11,543 nucleotides of DNA from Muribaculaceae bacterium (GTDB taxonomy: Bacteria > Bacteroidota > Bacteroidia > Bacteroidales > Muribaculaceae), in assembly GCA_009775125.1 (NCBI GenBank), contig VSPD01000067.1, positions 1 to 11,543 on the forward strand, read 5' to 3'. The notes under the pieces were generated by a model. The model searched no databases, was not told where the DNA came from, and saw only the letters and a list, made by a program, of their open reading frames with translations. Position numbers and translations under genes: made by a program. This document shows, piece after piece, positions 1 to 6,436 of this stretch. Numbering within the stretch: the stretch's first letter is position 1; every line of letters begins with the position of its first letter.

Positions 1-49
1 GAGAAAATATGAGGGTTTGATGAAAAGGCAATTTATGCCGAAATTGTAG

Positions 50-146
50 GGACGCACGGCTCGTGCGTCCGCATATAAATAATTTTCACAAGCCGGAGGC
101 TTGTGTTCCTGCAACCCATGTAGGAACGCGAGCCTCCGGCTTGCGT
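50..146. repeat. Cluster of REP-like small palindromes
   Basis: This lies in the 370-base stretch before the first gene, where no credible coding frame was found. Three short hairpins are visible. Hairpin 1 has 8-bp arms at 50-57 and 63-70 (GGACGCAC / GTGCGTCC). Hairpin 2 has perfect 8-bp arms at 87-94 and 98-105 around the loop GGA. Hairpin 3 has 9-bp arms at 126-134 and 138-146 around the loop TCC, with one G-T pair. Hairpins 2 and 3 are inverted copies of one unit: 87-110 matches the reverse complement of 122-145 at 21 of 24 positions, with an 11-base spacer at 111-121. This resembles paired REP (BIME-like) elements, which in other bacteria are moved by RAYT transposases; none is in this window. 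Function here is unknown. Confidence 0.75.
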
Positions 147-335
147 ATGAAGAATCGCCTGATGGTTCCGGGCCGGCCCAGCCGACTTCGGTCGCAAGAG
201 CCGTTCGTCCACAGTCTGTATCGGCATAAAATGCTCAGATTGTGTAAAATAGCGTGAATATTGATATTGGGGCGGATTCGGGAGCTTTATTCTTATTTTT
301 GGCCGTGAAAATTTTTTCTAATTGTAATTTTGGAC
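147..335. other. Non-coding stretch upstream of LRR gene
   Basis: No supportable gene is seen here. It contains a perfect 10-bp palindrome GGGCCGGCCC at 170-179 and a small CGAC-TTCG-GTCG hairpin at 183-194. The sequence becomes AT-rich from about 270 towards the promoter of the next gene. Short frames crossing this stretch run through the palindromes and look non-coding. Confidence 0.5.
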
Positions 336-343
336 TATCTTTG
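336..343 (+). promoter_or_regulatory. Probable Bacteroidetes -7 box (TATCTTTG)
   Basis: TATCTTTG fits the TAnnTTTG -7 element of the Bacteroidetes primary sigma factor. The -33 region, around 312-317, is only a T-run and lacks a clear TTTG. The box lies 27 bases before the ATG at 371, which supports that start over a reading frame open from 254, as the longer frame would begin upstream of the promoter. Confidence 0.6.
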
Positions 344-370
344 TTCGAAGTTATTAATTTACATTTTATT

Positions 371-1729
371 ATGAATAAATCTTTACTTTCTGTTATTGTG
401 TCGGGCGCTATGCTGTGCGGTGCTTCTGTTTACGCGCAGGATGAGGCTGAACGTGTCACGTTCAAGACTTCCGACGGATTCTATTTCGTTGTCAATGATG
501 ACGAACCAACCAGTGTGTCGCTTCTTCCCGTAAGCGACGGCTACCAGGGCGATGTTGTGACGGTGCCTTCTGCCGCTACCGATCCTTCTACCGGCATCAC
601 CTACACTGTTACGACTATCGGCGAGCAGGCTTTTTATTACTCGCGTTGCCCGAAGGTGGTGTATCCGGCGTCTATTACCAAGATTGACGGTTCTGCGCTG
701 TTCAACAGCTATGTTGCCGATGTGGAAGTTGCCGAGGGTAACGAGACTTATGTGTCTGTCGACGGCATTGTCTACACAAAGGACATGACCACTCTTTGGT
801 CGTTCCCTCCCGAACATAAATATGATGGATATGTTTTGCCTGAAACTGTGACAGCAATCGGCGATTATGCTTTCTGTGGCCTTTTCTATCTTAGTTCGTT
901 TGAGATTCCGGCTCGTGTAAAGTCGATTGGTGATGCTGCCTTTATGGGCACACGTCTCAAAAACATTGTAATTCCGTCAACTGTCGAGTCTGTCGGAAGC
1001 GCCGCTTTCCAGAATTGCAAGCAGCTTGTTTCTATTGAGTTTCCGGAAGGCATGACTCTTATGCCCGACCATGTGCTCACCTATTGCAGCAAGCTGGAAT
1101 CGGTGAATCTGCCTTCTTCGCTCACCAAAATCGGCGGTTATGCTTTCAACGGTGCCTTTATATATGGCAAGTCATATGGATTTAAATGTGTAGATGAAAT
1201 CACTGTTCCCGACGAAGTAACGGAAATTGAATACGGCGCATTCCAGGGCAACCGCGGACTTGCTTCTGTAACACTTGGCAAGAAAGTAAGCAAAATCGGC
1301 CTTTTTGCCTTCGCTCAGTGCTCGGCTCTTAAATCTTTGACTTCGCTTAACACAGTACCTCCCGTATGCGAGGAGCTCGATCAGGCAGTCACCGGTGTCG
1401 AAGATGCTTTTGCAGAAGTGCCGGAAGATTGCGTGCTCTATGTTCCCGCCGAATCAGTCGATGCTTATAAGGCCGCATGGGGAGTGAAGTTCACCGACAT
1501 ACGTCCCATCGACAGCGCCGGCATTGAAGACGCAGGCCTCGAATCCGGCTCTTTCGAAGTGAATGTTGCCGGCGGCGTGCTCACTGTTGTTGCCTCCGGT
1601 GCGGTAGAAGTGTACAACTGTGCGGGCGTGAAGGTGACCTCATCGCAAGATGGCCGCGTTGCCGCATCGCTTCCCGCAGGTGTTTATATCGTGCGTGGAG
1701 CCGGCCGCGTAGCAAAAGTTGCGCTTTAA
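371..1729 (+). CDS. Exported BspA-like leucine-rich repeat (LRR_5) protein
   Basis: Predicted surface or secreted protein of 452 residues. The frame is open from 254, but the ATG at 371 begins a clear signal peptide (residues 1-22, cleavage after VYA, before QDEAE) and sits just behind a -7 box. Residues about 75-330 carry irregular LRR_5 repeats of the BspA type: units built on I-x-x-x-AF followed by L-x-x-x-x-(I/V/F)-P, e.g. TAIGDYAF (161-168), KSIGDAAF (184-191) and SKIGLFAF (307-314). Residues 354-380, with CVLYVP and AYKAAWG, are the usual closing segment of these proteins. The last 56 residues (397-452, ending LPAGVYIVRGAGRVAKVAL) resemble a type IX secretion sorting domain, though short. 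Family members bind host or matrix proteins in some oral Bacteroidetes; the ligand here cannot be told. It is a single-gene transcription unit closed by the hairpin after 1750. Confidence 0.88.
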   Translation: MNKSLLSVIVSGAMLCGASVYAQDEAERVTFKTSDGFYFVVNDDEPTSVSLLPVSDGYQGDVVTVPSAATDPSTGITYTVTTIGEQAFYYSRCPKVVYPASITKIDGSALFNSYVADVEVAEGNETYVSVDGIVYTKDMTTLWSFPPEHKYDGYVLPETVTAIGDYAFCGLFYLSSFEIPARVKSIGDAAFMGTRLKNIVIPSTVESVGSAAFQNCKQLVSIEFPEGMTLMPDHVLTYCSKLESVNLPSSLTKIGGYAFNGAFIYGKSYGFKCVDEITVPDEVTEIEYGAFQGNRGLASVTLGKKVSKIGLFAFAQCSALKSLTSLNTVPPVCEELDQAVTGVEDAFAEVPEDCVLYVPAESVDAYKAAWGVKFTDIRPIDSAGIEDAGLESGSFEVNVAGGVLTVVASGAVEVYNCAGVKVTSSQDGRVAASLPAGVYIVRGAGRVAKVAL

Positions 1730-1749
1730 AAAACTATAAAATCTATATA

Positions 1750-1786
1750 AGCCGCGTATCCCGAAAAGCGATACGCGGCTTTTTTT
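1750..1786 (+). terminator. Intrinsic terminator after the LRR gene
   Basis: An 11-bp perfect stem (1750-1760 with 1770-1780, core GCCGCGTATC / GATACGCGGC) encloses a 9-base loop and runs into a T-tract at 1780-1786. It stands 20 bases after the stop codon of the LRR gene. Its T-tract overlaps the -33 element of the next promoter, so the two units are packed tightly. Confidence 0.9.
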
Positions 1787-1815
1787 GTGGAAGTGCTTTT
1801 TTATCGTTATCTTTG
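1784..1815 (+). promoter_or_regulatory. Bacteroidetes promoter of the PLP-DapF fusion gene
   Basis: TTTG at 1784-1787 (-33 element) is followed after 20 bases by TATCTTTG at 1808-1815 (TAnnTTTG, -7 element). This matches the spacing of the primary Bacteroidetes promoter. Transcription would start near 1821-1823, about 27 bases before the TTG start codon at 1849. Confidence 0.75.
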
Positions 1816-1848
1816 CAATCTGTGTTGAAAATATAAAGTCTTATAACC

Positions 1849-3915
1849 TTGGTTACTGAAATTTTTGATTTTGACAGAATAGTCGATCGTCATCATACCG
1901 ATGCCACAAAGATAGAAGGAATGGTCGAGAAATTCGGCCGCGGCGATTTGCTGCCGTTTTGGATTGCCGATATGGATTTTGAGGCTCCACCGTGTATTCT
2001 CGACGCTTTGCGCAGCCGTCTCGACCAGCGCGTGCTCGGCTACACCACTGTGCCCGAAGATTTTTGGCAGAGCATCGCGTCGTGGCTCGGCCGACGCCAC
2101 GGCTGGAATGTGAATACCGGCGAGATTACTTTTCTTCCCGGTTTGAAAAAGGGGCTGAGCCTTTGTATTAATTTCTTTTCGCGTCCGGGCGACAAGGTGA
2201 TAATCCAGCCTCCGGTGTATCATTCTTTCAGAAGCGTAATCGAGGGCAATGGACGCCGGGTGGCAGTGAATCCGCTCATTCTTGGCGACGACGGCTCTTA
2301 CAGCATGGATTTCGACGGGCTGTCGGAGCTGATAAGGCATGAGAAGCCGGCCATGATGTTGCTTTGCAATCCACACAATCCGGTGGGGCAGCAGTGGAGC
2401 GCGTCGACGCTGCGGCGTGTGGCCTCGCTGTGCCGCCAGCACGGCATAGTGCTCGTTTCCGACGAGATATATGGCGACATGATGCTTGGAGGCGTAAGGC
2501 ATATCCCCACGGCGTCGGTGTCGGAGGATGCGGCAGAGATTACCGTAACCCTCGGCGCCCCGTCGAAAACGTTCAATATCCCGGGCATCGTGAGCGCATG
2601 GACCGTGGTGAAGTCGGCGCGTCTGCGCGAGCCGTTTTTCAACTGGCTTTCGGCAAGCGAGTTTAACGCGCCGCCAATCGCCGCCATGGTGGCCACCCGG
2701 GCTGCATATGCCTGCGGCGACGCCTGGCTCGACCAGGTGCTTGCATATTTGTTGGAAAACGCGAAGTTTGCAAAAAAATATCTTGAGGAGCATCTCGGCA
2801 ATGTGGCAGTGCGGGTTCCTGACTCCACATTCGCGCTCTGGCTCGATTTCCGCCGTTTCGGGATGAATCAGTCCAATCTCGTGAAGACGTTGATCTGTCG
2901 CGGCCATATAGCCCTCAGCGACGGTGTGTCGTTCGGAGATGAAGGCTCGGGATTCATGCGCATGAACATTGGCACGCCGCGCGCTGTACTCTCCGAAGGG
3001 CTCGAGCGTCTCGCCGGCGCATTCAGCGGCGCATCTTCCGACGTGCATATTGCCGAACCGATGCCTGCCGACATTAAATTTGTGAAGATGCATGGCCTCG
3101 GCAACGATTTTATCTATGTCGACTGCATGGACCGTGCGCTCGACAACCTGCCCGAGCTGGCCGTGCGCATGAGCCGCCGCCATGTGGGCGTGGGAGCCGA
3201 CGGCATCATAGCCATATTGCCCAGCGAGGCGGCCGACTGCCGTATGCGCATATTCAACGCCGACGGCTCGGAGGCTCAGATGTGCGGCAACGGCATACGT
3301 TGCGTGGCGAAATATATCTACGACAACCGTATCGTGCGCAAGCAGCGTCTTACCGTAGAGACATTAAGTGGCATAAAGACCGTGGAGGTGCACGCCGGCC
3401 TCGACGACCTTACCGACACCGTGACCGTAGACATGGGCCTTCCGCGCACGGCACCGGCCGAAGTGCCTGTCCTGTATGAGGGCGACAGCATGGTGGAGCA
3501 GCCCGTTGCCACATCTTCGGGCGACGTGGCCGTCACCGCCATTTCCATGGGCAACCCCCACGGCATAATCTTCGTCGACAATTTCGACAACGACATAGTA
3601 GGTACGCTTGGCCCGGAACTCGAAAACCACCGCATATGGCCTGAACGAGCCAATATAGAGTTTGTGCATGTTGACTCCGACACATCGCTGTCGATGCGCG
3701 CCTGGGAGCGCGGAGCCGGCGAGACCATGGCCTGCGGCACGGGAGCCTGCGCCGCCGCCGTGGCGGCCGTGACCACAGGACGCGCCAAATGGCCCCTTAC
3801 GGTGCGTCTCATCGGCGGCAACCTCCACATCGACCGCGACCCCTCCACCGGCCACATCCTCATGACAGGCCCCGCCGTGACCGTCTACACCGGCGCCTAC
3901 TATCCGGGCTGTTGA
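1849..3915 (+). CDS. dapF: MalY/PatB-type PLP enzyme fused to diaminopimelate epimerase
   Basis: A single 688-residue frame holds two full enzymes. Residues 1-395 are a fold-type I PLP enzyme closest to MalY/PatB C-S lyases (cystathionine beta-lyase type): FGRGDLLPFWIADMDF near the start, NPHNP (174-178), SDEIY (204-208), the PLP lysine K240 in SKTFN, and R371 in MRMNIG for the substrate carboxylate. Residues about 408-688 are DapF, which interconverts LL- and meso-diaminopimelate for lysine and peptidoglycan. Both catalytic cysteines are present: C479 (MCGNG) and C629 (ACGTG). The linker is only about a dozen residues, with no stop or frameshift. The start is TTG at 1849: family N-termini begin there, the promoter lies just upstream, and the next in-frame ATG (1921) would cut conserved sequence. 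DapF could also start separately at ATG 3061, but no ribosome site is seen. Many Bacteroidetes pair dapF with dapL; whether this PLP domain replaces DapL or is a C-S lyase is open. Confidence 0.88.
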   Translation: MVTEIFDFDRIVDRHHTDATKIEGMVEKFGRGDLLPFWIADMDFEAPPCILDALRSRLDQRVLGYTTVPEDFWQSIASWLGRRHGWNVNTGEITFLPGLKKGLSLCINFFSRPGDKVIIQPPVYHSFRSVIEGNGRRVAVNPLILGDDGSYSMDFDGLSELIRHEKPAMMLLCNPHNPVGQQWSASTLRRVASLCRQHGIVLVSDEIYGDMMLGGVRHIPTASVSEDAAEITVTLGAPSKTFNIPGIVSAWTVVKSARLREPFFNWLSASEFNAPPIAAMVATRAAYACGDAWLDQVLAYLLENAKFAKKYLEEHLGNVAVRVPDSTFALWLDFRRFGMNQSNLVKTLICRGHIALSDGVSFGDEGSGFMRMNIGTPRAVLSEGLERLAGAFSGASSDVHIAEPMPADIKFVKMHGLGNDFIYVDCMDRALDNLPELAVRMSRRHVGVGADGIIAILPSEAADCRMRIFNADGSEAQMCGNGIRCVAKYIYDNRIVRKQRLTVETLSGIKTVEVHAGLDDLTDTVTVDMGLPRTAPAEVPVLYEGDSMVEQPVATSSGDVAVTAISMGNPHGIIFVDNFDNDIVGTLGPELENHRIWPERANIEFVHVDSDTSLSMRAWERGAGETMACGTGACAAAVAAVTTGRAKWPLTVRLIGGNLHIDRDPSTGHILMTGPAVTVYTGAYYPGC

Positions 3916-4049
3916 CAGCCGGCTCGCATCGCGCCTGTTTGTGAGCCAAGCGAGGCATGCCGGCGGGTAAGGAATGCGGGGGGGAACTTTGCCGGGCTGT
4001 CGGTTGTTGATATGTTGTATAGTGTTAATACCTATCGGCGTTTCAACTT

Positions 4050-5321
4050 ATGGCAGATATTCTTATCATAATTGTTCTGATATTGCTCAACGGCGTGTTT
4101 TCCATGTCGGAAATCGCGCTTGTATCGGCCCACAAGGCCCAGCTCTCGGCGCAGGCCCGCAAGGGCAGCCGCGGGGCTGCCGTGGCGTTGAGACTGGTTG
4201 AGAATCCCGACCGGTTTCTATCCACGGTGCAGATTGGAATAACGCTTATAGGCATCCTCACGGGCCTTTTCTCCGGTGCGGCTTTGGCCGGCGATGTCGG
4301 CGACTGTCTGGCACGCTGGGGTATGCAGCCCAAGACGGCGCATACGGTGGCGCAGGTGTTGATTGTGACGGTGGTGACTTATCTGTCGATTGTGATTGGG
4401 GAGTTGATTCCGAAGCGCATCGGCATTGCCTTGTCGACGCGCATATCCATGATGGTGGCTCCGATGATGTGGGTTCTCTCGCTTGTCACGATGCCTGTGA
4501 TATGGCTTTTATCGGTGTCGACAAATGTGGTGGTGAAATTGTTCGGTCTGAAAGACAAGCCTGCGGTAACGGAGGACGAGTTGCGCTCGATGATAAAGGA
4601 GAGCACGGAGTCGGGCACTGTGCAGGAGGTTGAGCAGGATATAATGGAGCGGGCCTTGATGCTCGGCGACCAGACTGTGAACCGTATAATGACTACCCGC
4701 AGCGAGTTGGTGTGCCTTCATTGCCGCATGTCGGCAGGCGAGATAAAGGAGATTGTTTACAGTGAACTTCACCGCGGGTATCCTCTCTATTGCGAGAACC
4801 GCAAGGAGGTGAAGGGCATCGTGCTGCTGCGCGACCTTCTGCCGGCATTGGACAAGGGCAGCGTCGATTTGGAGAAGATGGCGATTATTCCCACATATTT
4901 CCCGGAGAGCATGACGGCTTACGACGCGCTGGCTGTATTGAAAAGCGGCGCGAATGACTGCGCGCTGGTCTGCGACGAGTATGGCGAGGTGCAGGGCATC
5001 GTTACTCTCCGCGACGTGCTTGGCGGGCTTGTGGGCATGGTGAATAATCCGCCGGATACGCCGCAGATCGTGCGCTTGGAGAATGACGCGGACGAGTATG
5101 TGGTGGATGCGAGGTTCAAATGGTATGATTTTCTGTCGTTTCTCGATGCGGATGACTTGTACGAGCCGGCGCCGTATTCTACGATAGCGGGCTGGTTTCT
5201 TGACAGTTTCCGCCGCTTGCCCCAAAAGGGTGAGACTGTGGAATGGCAGGGCTTGTCGTTCAAGATTCTCGAGATGGACGGCGCGCGTATCGACCGTTTT
5301 CTGGTCAGGCGCATCGGATAG
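4050..5321 (+). CDS. CNNM/CorC family membrane protein (DUF21-CBS-CBS-CorC)
   Basis: Integral membrane protein of 423 residues in the hemolysin C/CorC/CNNM family, whose members are linked to Mg2+ (and Co2+) efflux or homeostasis. Residues 1-165 form the DUF21 domain, with membrane segments at about 2-23, 58-80, 98-120 and 131-157 and the conserved GELIPKRIG motif (117-125). Two cytoplasmic CBS domains follow at about 207-268 and 275-330, each ending in a characteristic G-I-V-x-L-R-D stretch (GIVLLRD, GIVTLRD); CBS pairs usually bind adenine nucleotides. Residues 338-421 are the CorC/HlyC C-terminal domain. Length is normal for the family. The ATG at 4050 begins directly with the first hydrophobic segment, as expected. 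It follows the fusion gene by 134 bases. No clean TAnnTTTG box was found in that gap (TATGTTGT at 4011-4018 is a weak candidate), so read-through from upstream is possible. The hemolysin name in this family is historical. Confidence 0.9.
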   Translation: MADILIIIVLILLNGVFSMSEIALVSAHKAQLSAQARKGSRGAAVALRLVENPDRFLSTVQIGITLIGILTGLFSGAALAGDVGDCLARWGMQPKTAHTVAQVLIVTVVTYLSIVIGELIPKRIGIALSTRISMMVAPMMWVLSLVTMPVIWLLSVSTNVVVKLFGLKDKPAVTEDELRSMIKESTESGTVQEVEQDIMERALMLGDQTVNRIMTTRSELVCLHCRMSAGEIKEIVYSELHRGYPLYCENRKEVKGIVLLRDLLPALDKGSVDLEKMAIIPTYFPESMTAYDALAVLKSGANDCALVCDEYGEVQGIVTLRDVLGGLVGMVNNPPDTPQIVRLENDADEYVVDARFKWYDFLSFLDADDLYEPAPYSTIAGWFLDSFRRLPQKGETVEWQGLSFKILEMDGARIDRFLVRRIG

Positions 5322-5356
5322 GCGATTGAAATTTGTATGTAAATTACAGCCGATGC

Positions 5357-5387
5357 TTTGCAAATTGGATTAATTGGCTTATATTTG
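5357..5387 (+). promoter_or_regulatory. Bacteroidetes promoter of the exported-protein gene
   Basis: TTTG at 5357-5360 is followed after 19 bases by TATATTTG at 5380-5387, a good -33/-7 pair. It lies 37 bases before the ATG at 5425. A start at the TTG at 5374, where the open frame allows one, would fall between the two elements and is therefore unlikely. Confidence 0.75.
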
Positions 5388-5424
5388 CGAGCAAATAGTA
5401 ATTTATATGACAAATCAATCGCTT

Positions 5425-6129
5425 ATGAAAAAATTTTTACTTGGCTTGGTTTTCGCGGCAATGACTTTCGCTGTTGGCGCGCGCGAGCCGCAGGAGGGCT
5501 GGAAGCAGCTGGGAACAGGATTGTTCTGCGACGATCTTATTTCTGTGATCGACGAGATGTTTCTCGACTCGTGGGAGGTGGAGATAGAGGAAAGTGAAGC
5601 CGAGCCGGGCATGTACCGCCTGGTGAATCCGTTTGGCAGCGGCAAGTGTCCTTATTTCGATTTCAAGACTTTCAACGCCAACGACCTCGTTATCAATGCC
5701 ACCGACCCCGAGCATGTGTGGATTCCCGTTCAGAATATGGGTTTCTCGATTGCTTCGTGGGGCTCGTTCACAATCTCGTGCTTCAATGGAATGATGGTTG
5801 AGGCTGATTTGTCTATTGAGGATCTTATCGATGCTGAATGCCTTTTTGGCACGCTTGCTGACGGCAAGATTACTTTCCCCGACGATGACGGTTACCGCCT
5901 CCAGGCTTGGTTTGATTATTATCTTGAGGGGATTGTGCCCGCCGACGGTAATCCTCATGGCAAGTTTTGCGTGACGCTTCCCGAGGCTTACAGCGGCATC
6001 GCCGACGGCATCGCCGACGAGAATGCCCCGGTCGAGTATTATAATCTCCAGGGTGTGCGCGTCAATAACCCGTCGAACGGCATCTTTATACGCCGCCAAG
6101 GCTCGAAGGTGACAAAAATCGCTCTCTGA
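5425..6129 (+). CDS. Exported protein of unknown function with short sorting-like tail
   Basis: Predicted secreted or surface protein of 234 residues; I do not recognise its central domain. The ATG at 5425 opens a clear signal peptide (residues 1-19, cleavage after VGA). An in-frame ATG at 5407 is possible but adds a polar leader. The mature part is acidic, with aromatic-rich beta-strand-like stretches (GMYRLVNPFG near 62-71, then HVWIPVQNMGFSIASWGSF), which suggests a small beta-sandwich or lipocalin-like fold (inference only). Residues 201-234 (VEYYNLQGVRV ... NGIFIRRQGSKVTKIAL) form a tail like the end of the LRR protein upstream, similar to a shortened type IX secretion sorting domain. 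It has its own promoter and ends at a convergent junction holding the interspersed repeat. Similar small proteins are probably present in related gut Bacteroidales, but no function can be assigned. Confidence 0.82.
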   Translation: MKKFLLGLVFAAMTFAVGAREPQEGWKQLGTGLFCDDLISVIDEMFLDSWEVEIEESEAEPGMYRLVNPFGSGKCPYFDFKTFNANDLVINATDPEHVWIPVQNMGFSIASWGSFTISCFNGMMVEADLSIEDLIDAECLFGTLADGKITFPDDDGYRLQAWFDYYLEGIVPADGNPHGKFCVTLPEAYSGIADGIADENAPVEYYNLQGVRVNNPSNGIFIRRQGSKVTKIAL

Positions 6130-6130
6130 A

Positions 6131-6315
6131 CCACGGATTGCACGGATTTTTAACGTTAATGGCCGTGAATGGGGCGTTAATTTTTGGCGGGGTGAGGCTC
6201 GCGGTCGCTCGCTAAGAACCGCAAATTACGCAAATTACACGGATTTTTAGACAGGAGAACAGGAGGGACAGGAGATTTATTTTTCTTGTACTCGTGTTCT
6301 CCTGTCTTTAACCGC
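6131..6315. repeat. Interspersed repeat, full copy, with long hairpin
   Basis: About 185 bases closely match 9700-9880. The order of parts is: a CACGGATT-type 9-base-period block (6131-6151), a CGTTAATGGCCGTGAA block (6154-6187), a GGCTCGCGGTC block (6197-6219), CGCAAATTA/CACGGATTT repeats (6220-6247), then a hairpin. The hairpin has perfect 13-bp arms at 6249-6261 and 6295-6307 (AGACAGGAGAACA / TGTTCTCCTGTCT). It fills the gap between two converging genes, so a two-way transcription stop is possible, though the T-tracts are weak. No open frame is seen in it. Confidence 0.8.
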
Positions 6316-6436
6316 AAAATACACAAATTACACGAATTTTAGCGTTAATGGCCGTGAAGGGGACGTTAATTTTGGATTAATGGATAATTTATGGTAATTA
6401 ACGTTAAAATCACCTGCGCTTATGTTTGCGGGGCGG
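6311..6436. repeat. Partial second unit of the interspersed repeat
   Basis: 6311-6374 repeats the front blocks of the element: ACCGCAAAATACACAAATTA, then GCGTTAATGGCCGTGAA and CGTTAATTTTGG, but without the hairpin. The rest (6375-6436) is AT-rich, with the palindrome TTAACGTTAA at 6398-6407, and shows nothing else recognisable. Confidence 0.6.

Noticed and set aside
33..257. Two 64-residue frames on opposite strands
   Set aside because: Both run through the REP-like palindromes, and neither has protein-like character.
1807..3183. 458-residue open frame on the minus strand
   Set aside because: It lies opposite the PLP-DapF gene, is rich in His and Arg, and has no domain; the plus-strand frame has clear catalytic motifs.
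3916..4049. Possible terminator hairpin (GCCGGC 3918-3923 / 3959-3964)
   Set aside because: The stem is bulged and there is no T-tract, so it cannot be called a terminator.
6131..6315. Insertion sequence remnant
   Set aside because: No transposase frame, no target duplication and no terminal inverted repeats at the borders can be seen; the pattern fits a non-coding interspersed repeat better.
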